Positions 54,737 through 62,418 of a DNA stretch of 64,000 nt are shown here, piece by piece. The stretch spans positions 451,876 through 515,875 of the forward strand of contig NZ_SETE01000003.1 of assembly GCF_004152935.1 (NCBI RefSeq), given 5' to 3'. The position numbers and the translations under genes were made by a program. How positions within the stretch are numbered: the first letter of the stretch is position 1; each line of letters opens with the position of its first letter. The notes beneath the pieces were generated by a model, which made no database searches, had not been told where the DNA came from, and saw only the letters and a program-made list of their open reading frames with translations. Source of the DNA: Brumimicrobium glaciale (GTDB lineage Bacteria; Bacteroidota; Bacteroidia; Flavobacteriales_D; Crocinitomicaceae).

Positions 54737-55494
54737 AAGTAAGTTTGATACAATGTGACCAAGTTTGGGAAGATAAGAAAGCCAACTTAGCACATTTTGA
54801 AACCATGTTGAAAGAAGTGCAATTACCTACAGATATTGTGGTGTTTCCTGAAATGTTCCAAACTGCATTTACGATGAATGCTGCAGAAATGGCGGAATCT
54901 ATCAACGGTGAAAGTGTTCAATGGTTAAAGAAAATGGCAGCCAAATACGAATGTGCAATGGTGGCTTCTTTGATTATTCAAGATGGAAATGAGTTTAACA
55001 ATCGCATGGTATTTATCCAAGCGGATGGTTCAATGCAACAATACAATAAACGCAAGTTGTTTGGGTTAGCGAAAGAAGACAAAACTTTCACGCCAGGAAA
55101 AGAAAACACGATTTTCGAATACAAAGGCTGGAAGATATTCTTGCAAGTTTGTTATGACCTTCGTTTTCCAGAAATAGCAAGAAATTCGGTTAAAAATGAC
55201 ATTTATGAATATGATTTACTCATAAATGTAGCCAATTGGCCAGAAAAACGCAATTTACATTGGAGTACTTTATTGCAAGCCAGAGCAATCGAAAACCAAG
55301 TGTATGTGATCGGCGTAAATAGAGTAGGAGAAGACAGTAATGGATTAACTTATTCTGGTGATTCATGTATCATAGCTCCTTCTGGAATGATTGTCAGCTC
55401 GGTTTCTTATGATGAACATGTCGTAAATGAAGAATTGGAACATGAAACATTGAAAGAAGTGAGGAAAGTGATGCCATTTCTGAAGGATAGGTGA
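54724..55494 (+). CDS. Nitrilase-family omega-amidase (YafV-like)
   Basis: 256 aa of the nitrilase/cyanide hydratase family. The catalytic Glu-Lys-Cys triad is visible: FPEMFQTAF (Glu43), NKRKLFG (Lys about 110) and LQVCYDLRFPE (Cys about 143). The YafV/Nit2-like group hydrolyses alpha-ketoglutaramate or ketosuccinamate to the keto acid and ammonia. It overlaps the upstream aminotransferase by 13 bp, so the two probably work in series: the amidase pulls the transamination forward. Cytosolic. Confidence 0.9.
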   Translation: MQDLKVSLIQCDQVWEDKKANLAHFETMLKEVQLPTDIVVFPEMFQTAFTMNAAEMAESINGESVQWLKKMAAKYECAMVASLIIQDGNEFNNRMVFIQADGSMQQYNKRKLFGLAKEDKTFTPGKENTIFEYKGWKIFLQVCYDLRFPEIARNSVKNDIYEYDLLINVANWPEKRNLHWSTLLQARAIENQVYVIGVNRVGEDSNGLTYSGDSCIIAPSGMIVSSVSYDEHVVNEELEHETLKEVRKVMPFLKDR

Positions 55495-55897
55495 GGTCAC
55501 CTGCGGTGAAAGAAGAATTACGCAGAGTTGCGCGGAGGAGCGGAGGTTCGCAGAGAAAAAAAAAAAGAGGAAAAGTTTGAGTTAAGTCCTCCCCCTTTAT
55601 CCCCCTCCAAAAGGTGGAGGTGCACAAATTAGCCGTTTTCTTTAGAGTATATAATAGCTTTTGCTAATAAATATTTAGGACGAATTTATTTAATCCTTAA
55701 AAGACACTTGCAATAAAACCTTAGTAAATGATTATGTGTTTTTCCTTTTACTAAAAGGAAGTTGATTGCGTCTCCCCCTTTGGAGGAGGCAGGGGGAGGA
55801 AATCTAAAGAATCGTTTTAAAAGATGATACAATTAAACCAATTAAAAAAAGCAAGATAAATAACAATGATCCGTTATAATAACAGAAAATCCAACAA
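55495..55897. repeat. Gap with inverted pair of C-rich repeats
   Basis: No gene. A repeat at 55586-55620 (TCCTCCCCCTTTATCC... with GGTGGAGG at its end) recurs in opposite orientation at 55771-55800 (TCTCCCCCTTTGGAGG... GGGGGAGG), framing about 150 bp. A perfect palindrome TTCCTTTTA-C-TAAAAGGAA lies at 55742-55760. Upstream, 55530-55556 has several CGCAGAG/CGGAGG units. Such blocks are typical dispersed intergenic repeats of the phylum. Confidence 0.55.
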
Positions 55898-57454
55898 ATG
55901 AAACTGTATTCAAATAAACAAAAATGGAAAATTGCGCTTTTATTCCTCGCAATTTTATTGGTTGGAGCTTCATTGTTTGCTTCCAATAAAATTGTTAATG
56001 AAGTAGCAAAACGTGAGCGCGAACGTGTAACACAATGGGCTGATGCAATTAAAAAACGTGCTGAACTCGTGCGTTTAACCAATAATTCTTTTGAGGAATT
56101 GCGGAAGAAGGAACTCAGTGAAATGCAATTATGGATTGATGCAACGAAAGAAATTTCGCGTAAAACTTCATTGGACAGTCAGCAATCTTATGATTTTCCG
56201 CTAAAAATAATTAACAGAAATGATGATATTCCTGTGATTGTTTTGGATCAAGAAGATGAAGTTTCAACTTATATCAATATTGAACTCACAAAAGAGGAAT
56301 TACAAAATGTTTTTCCTGAAAAAGATAGCCTTGAAATTGTACATTTATTCGCAGATTCTTTGGTTAAATTAGCCTACAGTTGGGAACAATTCAATCCATC
56401 ATTCACAATTGAGATCTACGATGATTTATTCATGTCCTATTTCTATAATGACTCTCGAAATATATTGCGCTTAGAGGAAGAAAGAGATTTGCTTTTTAAA
56501 GCTTTTAATAAAGAATTAATTGAGAATGCCGAATTAGTTCCTGTTGTGTTAACAGATAATTTAAAACAAAAAGTTATCGCTTCAAATCTTTTGAAAGATG
56601 ATCTCGATAGTTTACAATTGACGCAGCGATTGAAAGAATTATCGAATGCCAATGATCCTATTGAAATTCGCTTTTCTGAAAACGAAGTGAGTTATGTGTT
56701 TTATGCAACAAGTCCAGAATTAGTTCAACTACAGTATTTTCCATACATTCAATTTGTAATTATCGGTCTCTTTATTTTAATTGGATACATTATTTTTAGC
56801 ACATTCAGAAAAGCCGAACAAAACAAAGTTTGGGCGGGAATGGCGAAGGAAACTGCGCACCAATTGGGAACACCAATATCGTCTTTAATGGCTTGGGTTC
56901 AATTGTTAGAAGGCATGGACAATATGGAAGAAATTGCCAAAGAGATGAATAAAGATGTGGAACGACTGACACAAGTTACAGATCGCTTTTCAAAAATTGG
57001 CGCAAGTACACAATTGAAACATGAAGATATTGTTCACACAACGACGCATTTCTTAGAATACTTAAGAACTCGTTTTCCTAAAAAAGTTGAACTGAATTTC
57101 ACTACTTCTGACGATGAAATTGTCACTCCACATAATGCCGCACTTTTTGAATGGGTGATTGAAAATATATGCAAAAACGCAATAGATGCAATGGATGGAA
57201 TAGGTAAAATTGACATCGATATTTCAAGAAATAATGGTCAAATCATCATGGACATAGCCGATAATGGAAAAGGAATGACACCGGCACAACAACGCCAAGT
57301 TTTCCAACCAGGATTCACCACCAAAAAGCGAGGTTGGGGATTAGGTTTGCCATTAGCAAAGAGAATTATTCACGAATACCACAAAGGAAGATTAAAGATA
57401 ATTTATTCGGAAATTGGCAAAGGAACTACGTTTAGGATTATTTTAACGCCTTAA
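55898..57454 (+). CDS. Sensor histidine kinase (orphan)
   Basis: 518 aa. TM1 at about 8-28 (IALLFLAILLVGASLFAS), an extracytoplasmic region of about 250 residues rich in charged helix (no recognised sensor), TM2 at about 285-307 (FVIIGLFILIGYIIFS), then the dimerisation helix with the phosphoacceptor His (about 323) in AKETAHQLGTPISSLMAW. ATP domain: N-box NICKNAIDAMDG, G1 DIADNGKGMTP, G2 GWGLGLPLAKRI. The His box AHQLGTPISSL is a variant of the common SHELRTPL. No response regulator is adjacent. Confidence 0.92.
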   Translation: MKLYSNKQKWKIALLFLAILLVGASLFASNKIVNEVAKRERERVTQWADAIKKRAELVRLTNNSFEELRKKELSEMQLWIDATKEISRKTSLDSQQSYDFPLKIINRNDDIPVIVLDQEDEVSTYINIELTKEELQNVFPEKDSLEIVHLFADSLVKLAYSWEQFNPSFTIEIYDDLFMSYFYNDSRNILRLEEERDLLFKAFNKELIENAELVPVVLTDNLKQKVIASNLLKDDLDSLQLTQRLKELSNANDPIEIRFSENEVSYVFYATSPELVQLQYFPYIQFVIIGLFILIGYIIFSTFRKAEQNKVWAGMAKETAHQLGTPISSLMAWVQLLEGMDNMEEIAKEMNKDVERLTQVTDRFSKIGASTQLKHEDIVHTTTHFLEYLRTRFPKKVELNFTTSDDEIVTPHNAALFEWVIENICKNAIDAMDGIGKIDIDISRNNGQIIMDIADNGKGMTPAQQRQVFQPGFTTKKRGWGLGLPLAKRIIHEYHKGRLKIIYSEIGKGTTFRIILTP

Positions 57455-57513
57455 ATGATATCATATTTAACGTATAATTTCATTGAAAACTATATTAAGA
57501 CAATACTATTTAA

Positions 57514-57906
57514 ATGGATAATCCATACATATATTTCATAATCGGTTACGGGGTAAGCTTTATATTTTGGTTAGGTCACAAATTTTTACTAAAAAAGTGG
57601 ATTTTGATAAGTGCCATATTAATCAGTTTGTTCTTGGCTTTTATTGCATTTAAATATCAGGGAATAGAGTCTCTTCAAATGAAAGGCGGATATGCAGCAA
57701 ACCATTTCTTTTCTCCTGCTTTGTTTCTCATTATTTACTTTTTATCCAGATACTTATTCAAACTCATTTATAAATATGAGCCAATTATAACGTCATATTG
57801 GTCAACAAGTTGGGGTCAAGGATATCACCGGAAATTACACGTGGGGGATTCATTGTTTACAGTTATTACATTAGTCCTTCCAATTCTAATTCCAATGCTT
57901 ATTTGA
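57514..57906 (+). CDS. Small polytopic membrane protein of unknown function
   Basis: 130 aa with about four hydrophobic segments: about 6-26 (YFIIGYGVSFIFWLG), 31-48 (ILISAILISLFLAFIAF), 68-86 (FFSPALFLIIYFLSRYLF) and 112-130 (SLFTVITLVLPILIPMLI). Between helices 3 and 4 is a polar loop with TSYWSTSWGQGYHRKLH. No family recognised. It ends 13 bp before the broken higA and is not the usual HigB toxin, which should be a small soluble RelE-like protein. Confidence 0.65.
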   Translation: MDNPYIYFIIGYGVSFIFWLGHKFLLKKWILISAILISLFLAFIAFKYQGIESLQMKGGYAANHFFSPALFLIIYFLSRYLFKLIYKYEPIITSYWSTSWGQGYHRKLHVGDSLFTVITLVLPILIPMLI

Positions 57907-57919
57907 TTAAAAAAGAATC

Positions 57920-58218
57920 ATGAAAAATTTAGAAAACATACATCCTGGAGAGATATTAAAAGAGGAATTTCTACTTCCCTTGGAATAACAGCCTATAAGC
58001 TAGTAAAAGAAACTTTCATGCCTCAAACAAGAATTAGCGAAATTCTGAAAGGGCGAAGAAGGATTACTGCAGATACAGCTTTGAGACTTTCGAAATATTT
58101 TGGAACTACACCGAAATTTTGGCTTGGATTACAGGACGATTTTGATTTAGAAATAGAACAACTGGAATTACAGAATCAACTTGAAAAAATCAAACCAATA
58201 ACAGAAAATGCAGCTTAA
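57920..58218 (+). pseudogene. Frameshifted HigA-type Xre antitoxin
   Basis: The ATG at 57920 opens NIHPGEILKEEFLLPLE and stops at 57986-57988. In the +1 frame the family sequence goes on without loss: GITAYKLVKETFMPQTRISEILKGRRRITADTALRLSKYF and onward, ending at 58218. Adding one G to the TTGGAATA around 57980-57985 restores a normal HigA (PLGITAYKL), so it is a single-base deletion. The HTH is otherwise intact. No HigB toxin gene is adjacent. It is either a decayed orphan antitoxin or a sequencing error; translation from ATG 58018 would lack the first helix. Confidence 0.8.
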
Positions 58219-58246
58219 TGCATGTACGGTGATTTATCATTGCAGT

Positions 58247-58274
58247 GTACTGACGATTTGTAAATCGTCCCTAC
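58247..58274. repeat. 28-bp palindrome overlapping the ctpA stop codon
   Basis: Same family as 14563-14590 (25 of 28 bases). On the minus strand the TAG of GTAGGGACGATTT is the stop codon of the S41 protease. Lies between convergent genes. Confidence 0.75.
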
Positions 58275-59860
58275 TGTAATGCCTTTATAGCCGTATTGAT
58301 TTCATTATCATTCTTATTAAAAATATAATAAGCACCCAATTCCAACCATCTTTGACGCGCAATTTCAGCTTTAACACTCGTTTTTATACGCTCCAATGAT
58401 AACTGATATTCTCTTTCATTAAAAGCAATATCATGTTTGTCAGCAGCATACTTTTTGAAATCATTTAAGATTTTCTCAGTTAATTTAAATTCACGATCAA
58501 AAGCCTGAACATTTCTATATTTAGTTAAGTCATTGAAACGCGCATAATGATACGAAAACTCATTGAAGACATTCGCATATTGCAATCTTCTGTAGTACAT
58601 TGAACTTCCTGTTGTGTCTAATGGAACAAAGATATCTGGCATAATTCCACCACCACCATAAACGATTTTTCCTTTTGGAGTGGTATATTTAAGTGAATCC
58701 GCCAATAAAGAACTGTCTAACTCATATAATTCACCATTTTCGTAGCGATTCAATTCATCCATCATGTAATCCTCATAGTTTTCCATGTATGGTTTCTGAA
58801 TACTTCTCCCTGTTGGTGTATAATAACGTGAAACTGTTAAACGCAAATTACTTCCGTCTTTTAATTGAATATCTTGTTGAACCAATCCTTTTCCAAATGA
58901 ACGACGGCCAATTATTGTTCCTCGGTCATTGTCTTGAATTGCACCCGCCACAATTTCACTTGCAGAAGCTGAACTACTGTTAATTAAAACAGCCATATCA
59001 ACGTGTCCTAAAAATGGTTTACTTTCAGAATAAATAATTCTCTCTGGATTATTCTTCCCTTTCGTTGAAACAATGGGAGTTCCTTTTTCAAGAATTGCAT
59101 CTAAAATAGAAACAGCACTTCCTAAAACTCCACCACCATTGTAACGTAAGTCAAAAACCATTTTTTTCATGCCTTGGCCTTTTAAAGCAATTGCAGCAAC
59201 ATAAAACTCGTTCGCTGATTGCATACTGAATTGACCTAAACGAATATATCCAATGTCATCGGTCAACATATAGGAAGCGCTAATAGATTCAATAGGGACA
59301 GCGCCACGAATGACTTTTTTATTTAGTTTTTCTCCTTTGCGCAGAATAGTAATATTTACCGGTGTTCCTTCTTCGCCTTTCAACAATTCTCTCACATGTT
59401 CATTAGATAATCCAACATTCGCAATGTCTTCACCATCTACGTTAATAATCTGATCAAATTTCTGAATTCCAACTTTAAAAGCAGGAGATTGATCTATCAC
59501 ATTTACAACGCTCAAAGTATCATCATAAATAGTAAAACGTATTCCTACACCACCAAATTTACCCTGAATACTTTCACTCATTGCCGCTAAATCTTCTGCC
59601 GCGATATAATTTGAATGTGGATCTAATCCATGTAATAAATCAGAAATAGTTTTCTCAAACAACTGCTTTTTATCAATCGTATCAACATATTCCCTATCCA
59701 ATACTTGAATAATATCAGCCAATTTTTGTTCGTATTTTCCTTCAATTGAAGAAGAAGAACTAGAAGTTTTTCCATCCGTCAAGAATATTCCTAAAAATAT
59801 TCCTACTGCAACAAGTAAACTTCCTATTAAAGGATATAATGCTTTATTTGAGCTATTCAT
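58271..59860 (-). CDS. S41 family carboxy-terminal processing peptidase (CtpA-like)
   Basis: 529 aa. A membrane anchor at about 7-28 (LYPLIGSLLVAVGIFLGIFLT), a PDZ domain at about 90-180 (FGGVGIRFTIYDDTLSVVNVIDQSPA), then the S41 catalytic domain with the Ser in INSSSASASEIVAGA (about 295) and the Lys in RRSFGKGLVQQDIQL (about 323). The C-terminal helical part (about 440-529) is typical of CtpA/CtpB-like proteases. It should cut C-terminal tails of periplasmic or membrane proteins. Its start overlaps the comEB gene by 8 bp, so they share a transcript. Its stop is supplied by a palindromic repeat. Confidence 0.94.
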   Translation of the reverse strand: MNSSNKALYPLIGSLLVAVGIFLGIFLTDGKTSSSSSSIEGKYEQKLADIIQVLDREYVDTIDKKQLFEKTISDLLHGLDPHSNYIAAEDLAAMSESIQGKFGGVGIRFTIYDDTLSVVNVIDQSPAFKVGIQKFDQIINVDGEDIANVGLSNEHVRELLKGEEGTPVNITILRKGEKLNKKVIRGAVPIESISASYMLTDDIGYIRLGQFSMQSANEFYVAAIALKGQGMKKMVFDLRYNGGGVLGSAVSILDAILEKGTPIVSTKGKNNPERIIYSESKPFLGHVDMAVLINSSSASASEIVAGAIQDNDRGTIIGRRSFGKGLVQQDIQLKDGSNLRLTVSRYYTPTGRSIQKPYMENYEDYMMDELNRYENGELYELDSSLLADSLKYTTPKGKIVYGGGGIMPDIFVPLDTTGSSMYYRRLQYANVFNEFSYHYARFNDLTKYRNVQAFDREFKLTEKILNDFKKYAADKHDIAFNEREYQLSLERIKTSVKAEIARQRWLELGAYYIFNKNDNEINTAIKALQ

Positions 59861-60287
59861 TCTCGATATTTGTTATTTGCTCGATATTAATTCCAGCTGT
59901 TTTTAAAAAATGTACACCAGAATCATCTTTGTAATGATTGATGTAAACAACACGCGTTATTCCTGCTTGCAAAATCATTTTACTACAATCCTTGCAAGGT
60001 GACATTGTTAAGTATAACGTTGCACCTTTCGCATTATTGGTCGACTTCGCTACTTTTAAAATAGCATTTGCTTCTGCATGAAGCACATACCAATGCGTTT
60101 TGTTCTCCTCGTTTTCGCAACAATTATCAAAACCAGATGGAGTTCCGTTGTATCCATCCGAAATAATCATATCATCTTTAACAATCAAAGCGCCCACTTG
60201 TTTACGCGCACAATGCGAGAGCTGAGCCCAAGTCTTTGCCATGCGTAAATACGCTTTATCATATCGAAGTTGCTTTGCTTTATTCAT
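59853..60287 (-). CDS. dCMP deaminase family protein (ComEB-like)
   Basis: 144-aa zinc deaminase that converts dCMP to dUMP for dTTP synthesis. Zinc ligands and catalytic Glu are visible: HAEANAIL (about 68-75) and SPCKDCSKMIL (about 97-107). YDKAYLRMAKTWAQLS is the usual N-terminal helix and IISDGYNGTPSGFDNCCEN the substrate loop. Length is normal for the short, non-allosteric form. Cytosolic. Transcribed from a TATTTTTG promoter at 60306-60313 with a TTG 22 nt upstream, and coupled to the S41 protease gene downstream. Confidence 0.93.
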   Translation of the reverse strand: MNKAKQLRYDKAYLRMAKTWAQLSHCARKQVGALIVKDDMIISDGYNGTPSGFDNCCENEENKTHWYVLHAEANAILKVAKSTNNAKGATLYLTMSPCKDCSKMILQAGITRVVYINHYKDDSGVHFLKTAGINIEQITNIENE

Positions 60288-60305
60288 GTTCCTTAATTAT
60301 GCTGA

Positions 60306-60313
60306 CAAAAATA
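60306..60313 (-). promoter_or_regulatory. -7 promoter element for comEB-ctpA
   Basis: Minus strand reads TATTTTTG, 18 bp upstream of the comEB ATG; a TTG lies 22 nt further upstream. Confidence 0.55.
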
Positions 60314-60515
60314 GGGTTAATTTTATTTTGAGCGTCAATTGTACGATAAGTGTTTAGAGAATTGGGGAACTGGGTTTAGAATTTGTGTTTTTTTGAGGCT
60401 ATTTGAGTCGATTTATTAACTTTTAGCTTTGAAGATAGAGGTGTGTTTTTTTTGGCTCCCGCATTTCTATCGAGAACCCTGATGATTCAATTTTAAAAGG
60501 TGTGATTCTTTTTTT

Positions 60516-60650
60516 GGGCATTACCCTGACTTTCTTTTCCGTAAACTCCAAAGAATATCAGGGTCGGGCTTTCCGCTGTATCTTTTTATTAAAGCGAGTT
60601 TTCAACTCGTTGTAATAAAAAGGATGCCGCTGCTATCCTTAATGCGGTCG
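60516..60650 (+). repeat. Structured interspersed element with nested hairpin
   Basis: About 135 bp beginning GGGCATTACCCTGA and closing with CTTAATGCGGTCG, so the ends GCATTA/TAATGC can pair. In the middle CTTTTTATTA (60582-60591) pairs perfectly with TAATAAAAAG (60613-60622), and the tip CGAGTT-TTC-AACTCG continues the stem. Conserved-looking flanks GGGTCGGGCTTTCCGCTGTATC and GGATGCCGCTGCTATCC surround the tip. From memory the frame GGGTCGGGCTTTCCGCT...GGATGCCGCT recurs in many Bacteroidota genomes with variable central hairpins. Confidence 0.6.
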
Positions 60651-60903
60651 ATGGGTTGATTGTATTAGTTGCAAAATAAACAATTATAGATTGCATGAAT
60701 GTTTGAGATAAGAGTTGTTGGATTGTCTTGAAAATAAACGAAGTATTTGGAATTAATTATTAGCTTTGGATTTGAGCTAATTGTTGTATTTCTTGCGGAA
60801 AACTGAACATCAAATAGCTTAGAATACTTTTGTTAACTATATTTGGCTGGTTAGTCACAATCGATGAAATGATCTATTAATTTAATTTGTTTAAAAAAAA
60901 CGT

Positions 60904-62418
60904 GTGAATTCTTCAAAACATCAAATACTTAATAAGTCAGAAGACACCGTTGAATTACCTCAAGGATGGATTTGGACTACAATTGGTGAAATTGGTATTA
61001 TTCAAAGTGGAGGTACTCCTTCAACCAGAAACAAAGAGTTTTGGGGAGGTGAGATTGCATGGATAACACCTGCCGATTTATCTGGCTACAATGACAAATT
61101 CATTTCAAGAGGGAAGAGAAATATTACACAAGTGGGTTTAGATTATTCTTCTGCAAAATTATTACCCGCTGGGAGTATTTGTTTCTCCTCTCGTGCTCCT
61201 ATTGGTTATACGGTAATTACTAAAAATGAACTAGCAACTAATCAAGGATTTAAGAACCTGATTCCAACAAAATCATTAAACAGTGAGTATGTATATTACT
61301 ATTTTAAAACCCTAAAATCAAAAGCTGAAAAAGTAGCAAGTGGAACAACATTTCTTGAGTTATCAGCCTCTAAGTTTTCTCAATTACCATTTCCGTTACC
61401 TCCCCTAAAAGAACAAGCTAGAATAGTTTCAAAAATAGAAACAATCTTCACTGAACTTGATCAATCAGAAAAAGGATTGCGAAAAGCAAAGCAGCAATTG
61501 GAACTCTACAGACAAGTTATATTAAAAAAATCTGTTACTAATTCAGATGTTAAGGAGTCTAAATTAGGTGATTATATTTCTAAAATTGGTATTAACATTA
61601 AACCAGATAAGAAATCAAAATATAACTTTATAAGTTTAAGTTCTATAAATCCTAATAGTTTGAAATTACACCAAATATATGAGTATAATAACTTTTCAAG
61701 TTCTGGAATTCGCTTTAGTAAAGGAGATATTCTTTATTCAAGAATGCGGCCAAATCTAAATAAAGTTTATAAAGCTGAATTTGAAGGTGTATGTTCAGGT
61801 GAATTTTTTGTGCTTAAATGCTCGGACTCATTAAATACTGATTTTTTGAAATACTTATTGCATTCTGATGATTTTGTTGAATATGCAACCAATAAAGCAA
61901 AAGGCGATAGACCACGGCTATCATATGATGATTTCAGTTTATATAAAACTAGCTTAATACCAATAAGTGAGCAAGAAAAAATTGTCCAAGATATTGATTC
62001 AAAATTTTCTTTAATAGATAATCTTGAAAGCACAATCAACAAGAGTATTCAAGTTATTGAATTAACTAGAAACTCTATTTTAAAGCAAGCCTTTGAAGGT
62101 AGATTGGTATTACAAGACCCCACATATGAACCTGCCAGTAGACTCCTAAAGCAAATAAAAATTGAAAAGGAAAAATATTTAACTAAACAGGTAGAGTTCA
62201 AAAAAAATAGACCTAAAAAAATAATTAAAATGAGGAAATCATTAAGTATCGAGGAAGTTCTTAAATCTTCTGACAAACCAATATTAGCTAAAATAGTTTG
62301 GCAAGAAAGTAAACATAATGAGGATATTGTAGAGTTCTATGCTCAATTAAAAGAGTTAGGCGAAAAAGTAGTCGAAACTAGAAAAGGATTAAACTCATTG
62401 TTAAGTTTGAAAAAATGA
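60904..62418 (+). CDS. hsdS: Type I restriction-modification specificity subunit HsdS
   Basis: 504 aa, GTG start at 60904. Two target-recognition domains with the usual order: TRD1 (about 20-185: LPQGWIWTTIGEIGIIQSGGTPS, then ITPADLSG and SSRAPIGYTVIT, LELSASKFSQLPFPLPPLKEQARIV), central conserved helix (ETIFTELDQSEKGLRKAKQQLELYRQ), TRD2 (about 215-360, SKGDILYSRMRPNLNKVY, DFSLYKTSLIPISEQEKIV) and a distal conserved helix (SIQVIELTRNSILKQAFEGRLV). A further charged tail of about 90 residues follows. It selects the DNA sequence for the HsdM/HsdR partners, which are not in view. It overlaps the ATPase gene by 4 bp. Confidence 0.94.
   Translation: MNSSKHQILNKSEDTVELPQGWIWTTIGEIGIIQSGGTPSTRNKEFWGGEIAWITPADLSGYNDKFISRGKRNITQVGLDYSSAKLLPAGSICFSSRAPIGYTVITKNELATNQGFKNLIPTKSLNSEYVYYYFKTLKSKAEKVASGTTFLELSASKFSQLPFPLPPLKEQARIVSKIETIFTELDQSEKGLRKAKQQLELYRQVILKKSVTNSDVKESKLGDYISKIGINIKPDKKSKYNFISLSSINPNSLKLHQIYEYNNFSSSGIRFSKGDILYSRMRPNLNKVYKAEFEGVCSGEFFVLKCSDSLNTDFLKYLLHSDDFVEYATNKAKGDRPRLSYDDFSLYKTSLIPISEQEKIVQDIDSKFSLIDNLESTINKSIQVIELTRNSILKQAFEGRLVLQDPTYEPASRLLKQIKIEKEKYLTKQVEFKKNRPKKIIKMRKSLSIEEVLKSSDKPILAKIVWQESKHNEDIVEFYAQLKELGEKVVETRKGLNSLLSLKK

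Larger units (their letters stand above)
60288..60903. other. Gap with promoter and structured repeat element
   Basis: No gene. Contains the comEB promoter (minus strand TATTTTTG at 60306-60313) and the structured interspersed element at about 60516-60650. The last 250 bp before hsdS hold no recognised signal. Confidence 0.5.
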
